NCBI GenBank assembly: GCA_016716135.1
Contig: JADJWX010000028.1
Span: 62,001 to 126,000 of the forward strand
Length of the DNA: 64,000 nt
DNA from: Lewinellaceae bacterium
GTDB lineage: Bacteria > Bacteroidota > Bacteroidia > Chitinophagales > Saprospiraceae
Direction: 5' to 3'
Made by a program: the position numbers and the translations under genes. This document shows positions 33,948-43,201 of the stretch, in pieces (within the stretch, counting starts at the first letter, position 1; every line of letters starts with the position of its first letter). The notes beneath the pieces are model-generated. The model was not told where the DNA came from and searched no databases. It saw only the letters and a program-made list of their open reading frames with translations.

Positions 33948-34691
33948 ATGTACTACCCTAAAGTTTCCATAATTACCGTGTCACGCAACGCGGCGCCATT
34001 CATAGAACGCACCATCCAAAGTGTACTGGAACAAAGTTATAAACCGGTGGAATACATCGTGGTCGACGGTGCGTCGACCGATGGGACGGTTGACATTATA
34101 AAAAAGTACGAACACGAATTACATTATTGGATCAGCGAGCCCGACAAAAGCCATTTTGATGCCATGAACAAGGGCCTTGCCCGGGCAACCGGAGCATACG
34201 TACTGTTCATGAACGCCGGGGATAAAATTGCAAATCCCAGTGCATTAAAAAACATGATGGAAGGGCATGCCGACGCAGACCTGATTTATGCAAGAGCCCT
34301 GTACACAGATGAATTTAATGCAACCAGACCCTGGCATAAAGAAACGCCTTTGCCCGAAGCACTTTCAGATCGAAGTTTCCTGAACGGCATGGTCATTTGC
34401 CATCACTGCATGGTCGTGAAAAGGTCTATTGCACCGCCCTATCAGCTCGGCCCATGGAAAATTGCCAACGACATCGACTGGGCCATCCGGGTAATGAAAC
34501 AGGTGCGTACCGCGCATTTCAACGATGACATTTTTTGCCTGTACCTCGAAGGCGGCCTGTCTGCCAAACACAGGCTACAGGCGGTCCGGGAGCGCTTTGG
34601 TATTTGTATGAAACACTTCGGGCTATTGCCAACTATCGGGCAACAGTTCAAAATACTCTTCGAAATTATTAAACGCCGCGGCATTTCTTAA
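33948..34691 (+). CDS. family 2 glycosyltransferase
   Basis: This 247-residue protein has the GT-A fold: KVSIITVSRNA at residues 5-15, IVVDGASTDGT at 37-47, the metal/nucleotide-sugar region FMNAGDKIANP near 87-97, and ND-IDWAIRV near residue 180. The C-terminal FGICMKHFGLLPTIGQQFKILFEIIKRRG resembles GT2 enzymes related to colanic-acid WcaE. It likely adds a sugar to a lipid-linked surface glycan at the cytoplasmic face of the inner membrane. It starts the glycan region and is 12 bases before the epimerase gene. Confidence 0.92.
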   Translation: MYYPKVSIITVSRNAAPFIERTIQSVLEQSYKPVEYIVVDGASTDGTVDIIKKYEHELHYWISEPDKSHFDAMNKGLARATGAYVLFMNAGDKIANPSALKNMMEGHADADLIYARALYTDEFNATRPWHKETPLPEALSDRSFLNGMVICHHCMVVKRSIAPPYQLGPWKIANDIDWAIRVMKQVRTAHFNDDIFCLYLEGGLSAKHRLQAVRERFGICMKHFGLLPTIGQQFKILFEIIKRRGIS

Positions 34692-34703
34692 TTCGCAAAC
34701 CGT

Positions 34704-35681
34704 ATGAAAAAAATACTCGTACTCGGCGCAGGAGGTTTTATCGGAAGTCACCTCGTCCAATTTTTACGCAAGCAAAATCACTGGGTAAAAGGCGTGGACC
34801 TGAAGTACCCGGAGTTTTCGGAAACCCGTGCCAATGCCTTTACAATCGGCGACCTGCGCGACCCCTATTTTGTCCGGTATATCCTGGACCAACCCTTCGA
34901 CGAGGTCTACCAACTGGCCGCTGACATGGGTGGCGCGGGTTATATTTTCTCCGGCGAACATGATGCCGATGTCATGCACAACTCTGCCCTGATCAACCTG
35001 AATCTCCTTCCCGAATTGCTCCGGCAGGGGATCAAAAAAGTTTTCTATTCCTCTTCGGCCTGTATTTATCCGGAATTCAACCAGCTCGACCCGGATAACC
35101 CGAACTGTGCGGAAGCATCGGCCTACCCGGCCCAGCCCGACAGCGAATACGGCTGGGAAAAACTCTTCAGCGAACGTTTCTACCTGGCATGCATGCGCAA
35201 TCACGGTCTGGAGCCTCGCATTGCCCGTTTTCACAATATTTTCGGGGTTGAAGGCACCTGGCGCGGTGGCCGCGAGAAAGCGCCCGCTGCCATTTGCCGG
35301 AAAGTAGCCGAGGCAGAGGCAGGCGGCACCATCGAGATCTGGGGCGACGGCAACCAAACCCGCTCTTTTCTGTACATCGACGAGTGTATCGAAGGTGTGG
35401 CTCGCCTGATGCAATCCGGCTTCACCGGACCGGTAAATATCGGCTCCGCCGAAATGGTCACCATTAATCAACTGGCCGAGCAGATCATCCGGATATCCGG
35501 TAAAAAACTCAGCATCAAACACATTCCCGGCCCGACCGGCGTCCGCGGCCGTAATTCCGACAACCGCCTGATTCAGGAAAAACTGCACTGGACACCTTCC
35601 GGGCGGCTCGGCATCGGGCTGGAGAAAACCTATCGCTGGGTAAATGAACAAGTCTTGGCAGCATCCTTGGTTGGAATATAA
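34704..35681 (+). CDS. NAD-dependent epimerase, GDP-mannose 3,5-epimerase-like
   Basis: This 325-residue extended SDR has the NAD-binding GAGGFIGSH at residues 8-16, the active-site segment SSSACIYPE with Cys120, the catalytic pair Tyr149 and Lys153 (YGWEK), and FHNIFGVEGTWRGGREKAPAA with Lys192. The Cys, Tyr and second Lys match the catalytic residues of plant GDP-mannose 3,5-epimerase, as does the later HIPGPTGVRGRNSDN segment. It would convert GDP-mannose to GDP-L-galactose or GDP-L-gulose, for a surface glycan rather than ascorbate. It follows a GT2 gene by 12 bases. Confidence 0.85.
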   Translation: MKKILVLGAGGFIGSHLVQFLRKQNHWVKGVDLKYPEFSETRANAFTIGDLRDPYFVRYILDQPFDEVYQLAADMGGAGYIFSGEHDADVMHNSALINLNLLPELLRQGIKKVFYSSSACIYPEFNQLDPDNPNCAEASAYPAQPDSEYGWEKLFSERFYLACMRNHGLEPRIARFHNIFGVEGTWRGGREKAPAAICRKVAEAEAGGTIEIWGDGNQTRSFLYIDECIEGVARLMQSGFTGPVNIGSAEMVTINQLAEQIIRISGKKLSIKHIPGPTGVRGRNSDNRLIQEKLHWTPSGRLGIGLEKTYRWVNEQVLAASLVGI

Positions 35682-35850
35682 TCGCCCGGGGCAATAACAG
35701 AGGCTTGCAGAAGATGGCTCCGGGCTTCCGTACGCTATAACAAAAATCGACAAGGCCCGACAAAGCATGGGATACCGGCATCCTGAAAACCCGGCAATTC
35801 CCCCTAACTTCGCCGGCAATCCACCCTGTTCATCTGATTTTTGTTAATCC

Positions 35851-38676
35851 ATGCGCCTCTGGCAACTGTTATTTTTGGTTTTCAACGCCCGGTGGGCATT
35901 GTATGCCCAGTTGGCCACCGGGAGCCCTGGCGGATTGCCTGCATTGCTTCCGGCAGCGACCGATACCCTCAGTAACAGCAGGGATTTCCCCAATAAATGT
36001 TTCGATGCGGCTTTTACCGGCCCGCGCGGAAGGCTCTTTCTGCGCAGCTGCGCCACTGCCAACCAACGGCAGGAAATTTACCTGGTGCAGTTTGACGGCT
36101 ATGATTTCCATCCGCTGGAAATCCAAATACCCGAGAGCCCCGGCTGGTCGCAACAGCGCCCCCGGCTCAGTCACCAGCACACGCCCGATCTGTTGATCGG
36201 ACATTATGCAAACGCGCTGTTGTTGTACGACCTCCGCAGCCATGAGAGCCGCCTTTTGCCGATAGACTCCGTTGCCGGTCCTGGAAAAATTATTTTACAA
36301 ACTGTCGCCGGAGATCCCGGCGAAACCTGGGTACTGGCAAAAGATAGTACCCAGCTGTACATGTTCCGGTATACTGACGACCATTTTCTGCAAGTAACGG
36401 CACTCCCGTTGCAGGATATGGGCTTTGAAGAAGGCGTGTTTTTCAGCCCATCGCTTATTTGTTATGATCAGGGCATCGTTTGGTTCACCGATTCGAAGCG
36501 ACAGATCGTCCGGATGGATGCAAAAACCGGAGTTTGCACCAGATTTTTCCTGGACCTGCCCGTACTTCAAAAAACAGACGAGCATGATTTTATTATCCGA
36601 AACTTAACAGTCCACCGCAATACCGTGTATTGCACCGTGTTGGAAGCGCAAAAGACCACCTTGCTTCAATGGGGCCCCAACGCAACGCAATTCACACCCA
36701 CCCGGCACACAAGCCCGGCCAACTTCCTGTGCAAACTGTTTACCGACCAGACCGGGAACCTCGTCATCCTTTGGGAATCAAAGACTGGAACACCCCAGGC
36801 CTTCCTGATTGATGCCTCCGGCAAAAAATTCGATTACACCCCGATACTGGCCCCGCTTGTTGCAAACACCATCATGGAACTGGACGGGCGGGATTTCAGA
36901 AAACAGGTGCTCGTGCTCACCAAAAGCGGCTTGTTCAATATTTCCCTGCACCAACCGGAGAATATTCAAACTTACTTTCCAAACCGTTCCATACGGGGTA
37001 TGATTGAAATGCCTTCCGGGGAGCTATTAGTGGCCGTGGATAAAGAACCTGCCTTTCGGCAACTAACCGACCCGGAAATGCCGGCGCTGCCCAACCGCCT
37101 GGTTGGCCAACCGGTGTGGAAAGGCCAACGGTTTTTGCCTGATGGCAAGTTTATCTGGTATGTTTCGAACGGACCATTTAATACCGTCTTTCGCTTTAAC
37201 GTGCAGGATCAACAAATTGATTCCTTCAAGTTTGATTTCAGAATAAACCGGCTAGCCGTATTGGCCAATCAGACCCTGGCGCTTGTCAGCCTACCGCATT
37301 TGTATATTTATGATATAAAAACAGGCCGGTTGGATCAATATCAGGAAGACGGCCGCCCGAAAATCTTTGACTTTGGGAAACAGGTGCACGACATCATCGT
37401 CGGGCGCGACAAAACACTTTGGGTCGGCAGCAACGGCGGCCTCTGGAAGGTTGATTTGTTCCGCCAAAAAAGTCGGCAATTCTCGCGCCAGGCAGGCTTG
37501 AATGATCATCGGGTACAGGTTGTCTGTGAAAGCCGTAACGGCATGATCTGGTTCGGCACGATCCTTGGCGGCCTCCATGTATACAACCCCAAAACCGGGC
37601 AACTACAGGTTATCGACCGCGCCGAAGGGCTGGCTAACAACACGGTGGTAAGCATTCTGGAAGACAATGACGGATTTATTTGGGTAGGCACCTATGACGG
37701 TTTGTCCTTACTCGACCCTTCAGGGCGGGTGTTGCGCAACTTTGGACGACCCGACGGCCTGTCGCATCCTGAATTTAACCGGATGTCCTACCTCAAAACC
37801 CGCTCCGGTGAATTGCTGCTGGGAACGCTTCAGGGTTTAAACCGAATTGCGCCGCAAAAAATAAAAGCAGCACTGAACCAGATTACTCCTGCTCAGGTAT
37901 ACCTCACACAAATCGCATGGATCGACGCCAAAACAGGGCAACAAAACACCATACGAACCAATCTGGACCGGCTCGAACCGATACAACTGACTTCTGATGA
38001 GCGACAAATTGAACTGACTTTTGCACTCTCACACTATACCAAAAGTGCAGAAAATGTATTTGCCTGGAAACTTGACTTGCCGGGACAGCAGTGGATCCAT
38101 ATTGGCCAGCAAAATCAACTGAGCCTCGCAAACCTGCCAACCGGCACGTATGATTTGCTGATCAAGGGTATGGCACACCGTGGCAACTGGTCGGAGCCGC
38201 TGCGCATACCCCTGCAGACGACGGTATTTTTTTACCGGCAAAGCTGGTTTTATATCCTGTGTACGCTGCTGATTGGGGCCGGGCTGCTTTTTGCCTGGGC
38301 AACCCCCTTTCGCCGCCAAAATAAAGCAGACCAAACACCTCCACCACCCGCGACGCAGCACCAAGGCTGGCTGGGAAACCTCGATGCTGTCGCTCAAAAT
38401 GCCTTATCAGAAAAAAATCCGCTCACAACCAAATACCTGGCCGACCAAATGGCAATCAGCGAGCGGCAGTTGTTGCGCCGGTTGAAAGCGGAGACTGGTC
38501 TGACAGTGACAGCCTACATCCAGGAAATCAAATTACAGAAGGCCCGGCAACTTCTTGAATCCCAAACCTTCGACACAATCGCAGAAGTAGCCTACGCTTG
38601 CGGGTTCAATACACCGGCATATTTTTCAAGGGTATTTGAAAAACGGTTTGGAATACGACCGGGTAACTACAGCTAA
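35851..38676 (+). CDS. membrane-anchored propeller sensor with AraC output domain
   Basis: This 941-residue protein has a signal peptide, a long two-component-regulator propeller region (for example VGSNGGLWKVDLF, NGMIWFGTILGGLHVYN, GLANNTVVSILEDNDGFIWVGTYDGLS, LLGTLQGLNRI), a Y_Y_Y-like domain (FAWKLDLPGQQW, LPTGTYDLLIKGM), one membrane helix (WFYILCTLLIGAGLLFAW, near residue 800), and directly after it an AraC-type helix-turn-helix (TKYLADQMAISERQLLRRLKAETG, AEVAYACGFNTPAYFSRVFEKRFG). It lacks the kinase and receiver of normal hybrid two-component proteins, so it would act on DNA from the membrane without phosphotransfer. Single gene; target unknown. Confidence 0.88.
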   Translation: MRLWQLLFLVFNARWALYAQLATGSPGGLPALLPAATDTLSNSRDFPNKCFDAAFTGPRGRLFLRSCATANQRQEIYLVQFDGYDFHPLEIQIPESPGWSQQRPRLSHQHTPDLLIGHYANALLLYDLRSHESRLLPIDSVAGPGKIILQTVAGDPGETWVLAKDSTQLYMFRYTDDHFLQVTALPLQDMGFEEGVFFSPSLICYDQGIVWFTDSKRQIVRMDAKTGVCTRFFLDLPVLQKTDEHDFIIRNLTVHRNTVYCTVLEAQKTTLLQWGPNATQFTPTRHTSPANFLCKLFTDQTGNLVILWESKTGTPQAFLIDASGKKFDYTPILAPLVANTIMELDGRDFRKQVLVLTKSGLFNISLHQPENIQTYFPNRSIRGMIEMPSGELLVAVDKEPAFRQLTDPEMPALPNRLVGQPVWKGQRFLPDGKFIWYVSNGPFNTVFRFNVQDQQIDSFKFDFRINRLAVLANQTLALVSLPHLYIYDIKTGRLDQYQEDGRPKIFDFGKQVHDIIVGRDKTLWVGSNGGLWKVDLFRQKSRQFSRQAGLNDHRVQVVCESRNGMIWFGTILGGLHVYNPKTGQLQVIDRAEGLANNTVVSILEDNDGFIWVGTYDGLSLLDPSGRVLRNFGRPDGLSHPEFNRMSYLKTRSGELLLGTLQGLNRIAPQKIKAALNQITPAQVYLTQIAWIDAKTGQQNTIRTNLDRLEPIQLTSDERQIELTFALSHYTKSAENVFAWKLDLPGQQWIHIGQQNQLSLANLPTGTYDLLIKGMAHRGNWSEPLRIPLQTTVFFYRQSWFYILCTLLIGAGLLFAWATPFRRQNKADQTPPPPATQHQGWLGNLDAVAQNALSEKNPLTTKYLADQMAISERQLLRRLKAETGLTVTAYIQEIKLQKARQLLESQTFDTIAEVAYACGFNTPAYFSRVFEKRFGIRPGNYS

Positions 38677-38746
38677 GAACTTGTCCAGGTTTTCGCAAAC
38701 CGCTTTCCACGGATATAACATCGTCGGAATAACCCTTGCGATTTGG

Positions 38747-38754
38747 TATTTTTG
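38747..38754 (+). promoter_or_regulatory. -7 promoter box (TATTTTTG), near-leaderless
   Basis: TATTTTTG fits TAnnTTTG and ends six bases before the ATG at 38761, so the transcript would start at about the initiation codon. Confidence 0.5.
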
Positions 38755-38760
38755 CGGCCT

Positions 38761-39141
38761 ATGACAAACAAGGCCTTTTTTTCCCGACTAGCAGGCGTCA
38801 CAGCAGGCACCGCTGTTTTACTCCTACTTTTTTTATTGGTTTTGCCGGAGGCCAAAACCCACAAAACATTTGCACTGGCTTCGGTTTTGTTGTTCGTACT
38901 TGTCAGTACCGGATTGTTTTATGCCGGACGCAGCACGGCAAGCAGCGCCAGCAAGGTGGCTTTCACCAACCTCGTATCCGCTTCCGTATTCGGGAAATTG
39001 GTGCTGGCGATTGCCGTATTATTTGTTTACCAACAATCGGCACAGCCACCCAACCAGTGGTTTGTCGGTATCTTTTTATTGATCTATGTAGTTTTTACCG
39101 TATTTGAGGTGTGGTTTATGACAAAACTTGCAAAAACATAG
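38761..39141 (+). CDS. four-helix integral membrane protein of unknown function
   Basis: This 126-residue protein, started at ATG 38761 (MTNKAFFSRLAG), consists mostly of four hydrophobic helices (TAGTAVLLLLFLLVLP; FALASVLLFVLVSTGLFYAG; LVLAIAVLFVY; GIFLLIYVVFTVFEVWF). Layout resembles small AtpI-like or hypothetical membrane proteins of Bacteroidota, but no ATP synthase gene is adjacent. No function can be assigned. Confidence 0.7.
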   Translation: MTNKAFFSRLAGVTAGTAVLLLLFLLVLPEAKTHKTFALASVLLFVLVSTGLFYAGRSTASSASKVAFTNLVSASVFGKLVLAIAVLFVYQQSAQPPNQWFVGIFLLIYVVFTVFEVWFMTKLAKT

Positions 39142-39205
39142 ATTTGAATAGAATTTTATAAGAAAACAACCACTCCTGAGACAACCTCATTGCCGATCAA
39201 TTTCT

Positions 39206-39769
39206 ATGAAACGTCCGAAAAAAGGAGAGTACGCCCCCTTTCATGAAACATATTTGCGCCTGTTGCCCAAACGCCTGGCAGCACAGACCATGCTCCGGCG
39301 CGGCTTTCGGGAAGCCCAGCAAATTTTTGCCGCCCTTCCGGAAGCGGCAGGCAACTTCAGCCCCGGCCCCGGTAAATGGACCGTCAAACAGATCATCATG
39401 CACCTGATCGATTTTGAACGGGTGTTTGCCTTCCGGATATTATCGTTTATCCGCGCTGACCGGATTGCCCTGCCCGGCTTCAACCAGGATTTCTGGATGG
39501 AAGCCGTGGATGTTTCCGAACGCAGTATCAAAGACCTGCTGAAAGAGTGGAAAATCGTGCGCGACAATACAATTTACCTGCTACAGCAATGCACCGACGA
39601 GCAATCGGCCTTTATCGGCACGGCCAGCGGCTGGAAAGTTACCCCCCGCGCCTTGTTTTTTATCATTATCGGCCACCAGATCCATCACCTGAATGTTCTG
39701 CAGGAACTTTACCTGCCCCTTGCCCAGCACACGACACCGCCCGACCATGATCAAGAAATGGATGCTTAA
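39206..39769 (+). CDS. DinB-family metal-binding protein
   Basis: This 187-residue four-helix-bundle protein has the DinB/YfiT pattern: PGKWTVKQIIMHLIDFERVFAFR with the first metal His, and HQIHHLNVL with the other two. DinB-like proteins bind a divalent metal and include thiol-transferases that use bacillithiol or similar thiols; others have no known role. It overlaps the following methyltransferase gene by 23 bases, so the two are co-transcribed. Confidence 0.87.
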   Translation: MKRPKKGEYAPFHETYLRLLPKRLAAQTMLRRGFREAQQIFAALPEAAGNFSPGPGKWTVKQIIMHLIDFERVFAFRILSFIRADRIALPGFNQDFWMEAVDVSERSIKDLLKEWKIVRDNTIYLLQQCTDEQSAFIGTASGWKVTPRALFFIIIGHQIHHLNVLQELYLPLAQHTTPPDHDQEMDA

Positions 39770-40676
39770 AGCCATCGTCCAAAAAACAATTTCCGTTCTG
39801 CCCTACAGCCAGCGCCTCAATTATTTTTTCCAGAAACATGTAACCCGGGGTGTGTTTTTGAGCGATGCCTATCTGGAAGACCGCCTCGGGCATGCCCGAA
39901 GCCACATCAAGGCCTGGGAACGCCATGCCGGCGGCGCGCCACTGTGCCAAACGCTGGAGCTGGGCGCAGGATGGTACCCGGTGGTGCCGGTTGCCCTTTT
40001 CCTGTATGGCGCCGAACGAATCCGGACGGTGGATATCACCCTGCTCACCAACGCCCGGCACTTGCAAACGACCATAACCAAAATGTTGGAATGCGCCGGT
40101 CAGGGCAAACTCGGCCACTATGTGCCTTTCAAACCCGAACGCCTCGAACAATTGCAGCAGCTGGCGGCCCGGTGCGGCGCGATGTCCTTCGAAGCCATCG
40201 CCGAAGCCTTGCATATCGAGTACATGGTGCAGGATGCCCGCCGCTTGCCGCTCGAAACCGGGAGCATAGATCTGGTGCATTCAAACAATACCTTCGAGCA
40301 TATTTACCCTGAAATTTTGTCGGGTATTTTGCAGGAGTTTGCCCGGGTTGTGCGGCCAGGAGGTCTGCAGTCGCACTTCATCGATCTATCGGATCATTTT
40401 GCGCACTTTGACCGCTCGATTAGCATTTACAATTTTTTGCGTTTTTCTCCGGCCGCCTGGCGCTGGATCGACAACAGCGTGCAACCGCTCAACCGCCTGC
40501 GTATCCCCGATTACCGGAAACTGTACCAAACCGCCGAAATTCCGATTTCGGAAGAGCAACTCCGCCCCGGCGATATCGAAATGCTGCGGCAGGTGCCGGT
40601 GCACACTTTTTTTCAGAAAAACACGGACGCTGAAAATGCCGTGAGCCACGGGTACTTTTTTTCGAAAATGCCCTGA
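39747..40676 (+). CDS. class I SAM-dependent methyltransferase
   Basis: This 309-residue protein, started at ATG 39747 (MIKKWMLKAIVQK), has the SAM-binding motif TLELGAGWYPVVPVAL, an acidic motif II (RTVDITLLTNAR), the motif QDARRLPLETGSIDLVHSNNTFEHI and RVVRPGGLQSHFIDLSDHF. The pattern fits methyltransferases acting on sugars or small molecules in surface-glycan clusters. It starts within the DinB gene and ends 57 bases before the SDR gene. Confidence 0.87.
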   Translation: MIKKWMLKAIVQKTISVLPYSQRLNYFFQKHVTRGVFLSDAYLEDRLGHARSHIKAWERHAGGAPLCQTLELGAGWYPVVPVALFLYGAERIRTVDITLLTNARHLQTTITKMLECAGQGKLGHYVPFKPERLEQLQQLAARCGAMSFEAIAEALHIEYMVQDARRLPLETGSIDLVHSNNTFEHIYPEILSGILQEFARVVRPGGLQSHFIDLSDHFAHFDRSISIYNFLRFSPAAWRWIDNSVQPLNRLRIPDYRKLYQTAEIPISEEQLRPGDIEMLRQVPVHTFFQKNTDAENAVSHGYFFSKMP

Positions 40677-40733
40677 ACGCATGTTGGGAAAAACTTAAAC
40701 TTGGCTAAACATTAATCGGCAGACCTTTGCCGG

Positions 40734-41579
40734 ATGCAACAGGAGCCGCTTTCCCAACCGCCAACCAGCCCCGAACTTTTTTCCCTTGAAGGCAAAATTG
40801 TGCTCGTTACCGGCGCCACCGGCCTGATCGGTCCGCATCATTGCGCAGCACTGGCAGAAGCCGGTGCCCGTGTTGTTGTTGCGGATTTGGATAAAAATCG
40901 CTGCGAACAAGTCCTGCAGACACTCCCGGCGGGCGCCGGGCATCTGGCACTCAGCCTCGACGTCGCCGACCCGGCAGCACTTGCGGAAACCCGCAATCTG
41001 GTGTTGCAACAATTTGGCCGGATCGACGTGCTGGTAAACAATGCCGCCGTAAACGATATGTTTGAAAACCCGGCGCTCGCGGCGGAGCAATCGCGCTTCG
41101 AGAATTATCCGCTGGAAATGTGGTTAAAATCCATCGAGGTAAATCTGACCGGAGTTTTTCTGGCCTGCCAGATTTTGGGCGCTCCAATGGCCGAACGCGG
41201 GAGCGGCAGCATCATAAATATTGCTTCGACGTACGGCATCGTCGGGCCCGATCAACGGTTGTATCAAAAACCCGGCGGAGCGCAAGTGTTCTTCAAGTCG
41301 CCGGCCTACCCTGCCACAAAAGGCGGTGTGCTCAACTTCACCCGGTACCTCGCAGCCTATTGGGGCAAGGCCGGAGTGCGGGTCAATGCACTTTCGCCGG
41401 GCGGCGTGGCGAATGGCCAGGACGATTGGTTTATCCAGAATTACGCCCAGCGCACCCCCCTCGGCCGCATGGCCAACCCGCAGGATTACAAGGGCGCCCT
41501 GCTTTTTCTGGCCAGCGACGCCTCCGCGTACATGACCGGCGCCAATCTCGTGGTGGACGGCGGCTGGACGGCCATTTGA
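40734..41579 (+). CDS. short-chain dehydrogenase/reductase of a nonulosonic-acid cluster (PtmA-like)
   Basis: This 281-residue classical SDR has the cofactor motif VTGATGLIGPHH (residues 25-36), VLVNNAAVND, the catalytic Ser in INIASTYG, and the YPATKGG Tyr/Lys pair, with SPGGV after it. It carries an insertion between the Ser and Tyr motifs (GPDQRLYQKPGGAQVFFKSP), as seen in SDRs that neighbour neuB/neuA in legionaminic-acid gene clusters such as Campylobacter ptmA. It would oxidise or reduce a sugar precursor. Downstream are the HAD phosphatase, neuB and neuA homologues. Confidence 0.87.
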   Translation: MQQEPLSQPPTSPELFSLEGKIVLVTGATGLIGPHHCAALAEAGARVVVADLDKNRCEQVLQTLPAGAGHLALSLDVADPAALAETRNLVLQQFGRIDVLVNNAAVNDMFENPALAAEQSRFENYPLEMWLKSIEVNLTGVFLACQILGAPMAERGSGSIINIASTYGIVGPDQRLYQKPGGAQVFFKSPAYPATKGGVLNFTRYLAAYWGKAGVRVNALSPGGVANGQDDWFIQNYAQRTPLGRMANPQDYKGALLFLASDASAYMTGANLVVDGGWTAI

Positions 41580-41737
41580 TTTAATTTTAACATAACACAG
41601 TCTTAACAGCAGGGATACAATCGCGTCCCATTTTTGCCCAAATTTTTATGGACCAGACCAAGGTCCGGATGTATCACATTCCGGAGTTAAGCGCTTGTGC
41701 ACCAGGCACAGGCAGGTTGATTTATTGGGTAAAACAT

Positions 41738-42315
41738 TGAAAACAGGAACTCGAATATCGGGATTGCAAACCCGTGAAAAGGCAGCCCGCATCCGCCTGT
41801 TGCTAACTGATTGCGATGGTGTGCTGACCGATGCCGGTGTATATTATTCGGCCAGCGGCGAAGCGCTCAAACGGTTTTCGATGCGCGACGGCATGGGCGT
41901 CGAACGCCTGCGGGAATTGGCCGACGTGGAGGTAGGCATCGTGACCGGAGAAAACTCGCCGATCGTGGCCGCAAGAGCGGCCAAGTTGCAAATTACCCGC
42001 TTGCATCCCGGGGTGAAAAACAAGGCGGGATTGCTCCAAACCATTTTAACGGAAACCGGCCTGGAAGCAGCAGAAGTTGCCTTTATCGGCGACGACCTGA
42101 ACGATGCCGAGGTATTGAAACTGGTTGGCCTGAGTGCCTGCCCGTCCGACGCCATGCCGCAAATCAAAGCCCTGGTAGACTATTGTTGCCAAACCCCCGG
42201 TGGCCACGGCGCTTTCCGGGAGTTTGCCGAATTCATAATTGACGCAAAAACAAAATCCGCCTCCGAAAACCCATTTGTTCCAGACTCTCAACTTCAAACT
42301 CCGCAGCGCGTATGA
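41738..42315 (+). CDS. HAD phosphatase, KdsC/nonulosonate 9-phosphatase type
   Basis: The conserved part begins with IRLLLTDCDGVLTDAGVYY, which has the HAD nucleophile Asp and acid Asp (DCD), then MRDGMGVERL, VGIVTGENS, RLHPGVKNK and FIGDDLNDAEVLKLVGLS, all typical of the tetrameric KdsC/NeuB-associated phosphatases of about 170 residues. The start is unclear: no ATG is suitably placed, and TTG codons at 41695 or 41738 are the options; I use 41738. Its stop overlaps the NeuB start by four bases (ATGA), so it very likely dephosphorylates the NeuB product. Confidence 0.85.
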
Positions 42316-43196
42316 TCCAACTGAACACCGGGAAAACAATCGGCCCGGGCGCCCCGACGTACATTATTGCCGAAATCGGCATCAACCACAACGGCTCCCT
42401 GGAAATCGCAAAAAAACTCATTGACGAGGCCGTACTGGCAGGCTGCTCCGCCGTCAAGTTTCAAAAACGAACGCCCGAATACTGCGTGCCCTACGACCAG
42501 CGCAGCATCGAACGCGATACGCCCTGGGGCCGGATGACCTACATGGATTACCGGTACCGGGTAGAGTTTGAATGGGAAGAATACACTGAAATTGACCGCT
42601 ACTGCCGCGAAAAAGGTATCGACTGGCTGGCGTCCTGCTGGGACGAGCCCGCCGTCGATTTTATTGAACAGTTCAACCCGCCGTTTTACAAGGCGGCCTC
42701 TGCCTCGCTCACCGATTTTCCGCTGCTCAAAAAAATGCAAGACACCGGCAAACCGCTGATGCTTTCCACCGGTATGTCGACGCAGGCGGAAATCGAAGCG
42801 GCCGTAAACGTTTTAGGCACCGAAAATTTGCTCATCGCGCATTCCACCTCGGCCTACCCCTGCGCCCTGACCGAATTGAATCTGACCATGATCCGGACGC
42901 TTCAAACGCAGTTTCCGGGGGTACCCATCGGTTATTCGGGCCACGAAACGGGCCTGGCTACCACGGTGGCGGCTGTGGCGCTCGGCGCTTGTTTTGTCGA
43001 ACGCCATTTCACGCTCGACCGCGCCATGTGGGGAAGCGACCAGGCCGCTTCGGTGGAACCCACGGGTATGCACCGCCTGGTGAAAGACATCCAGGCCGTG
43101 GAACTGGCTTTGGGCGACGGCTTGAAAAAAGTGTACGACAGTGAGCTGGGCGCCCGTAAAAAATTGCGCCGGGTAACACAAATGGAAACCGCTTAA
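42312..43196 (+). CDS. neuB: NeuB-family nonulosonic (sialic acid-like) synthase
   Basis: This 294-residue TIM-barrel enzyme condenses PEP with a mannosamine-type sugar (or its 6-phosphate) to form a nine-carbon acid. Key motifs are YIIAEIGINHNGSLEIAKKL, AVKFQKRTPE, WLASCWDEPAVDF, YKAASASLTDFPLL, LSTGMSTQAEI, HSTSAYPC and GYSGHETGL-ATTVAA-GACFVERHFTLDR. It lacks the C-terminal SAF (antifreeze-like) domain of about 60 residues present in bacterial NeuB/PseI, as in the KDN-9-phosphate and eukaryote-type synthases. The overlapping HAD phosphatase gene supports a 9-phosphate intermediate. Confidence 0.9.
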   Translation: MIQLNTGKTIGPGAPTYIIAEIGINHNGSLEIAKKLIDEAVLAGCSAVKFQKRTPEYCVPYDQRSIERDTPWGRMTYMDYRYRVEFEWEEYTEIDRYCREKGIDWLASCWDEPAVDFIEQFNPPFYKAASASLTDFPLLKKMQDTGKPLMLSTGMSTQAEIEAAVNVLGTENLLIAHSTSAYPCALTELNLTMIRTLQTQFPGVPIGYSGHETGLATTVAAVALGACFVERHFTLDRAMWGSDQAASVEPTGMHRLVKDIQAVELALGDGLKKVYDSELGARKKLRRVTQMETA

Positions 43197-43201
43197 AGCC
43201 T

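Noticed and set aside
41648..41740. 30-codon frame with an ATG before the HAD phosphatase gene
   Set aside because: Too short and without pattern; probably leader sequence. It shows only that the phosphatase start is uncertain.
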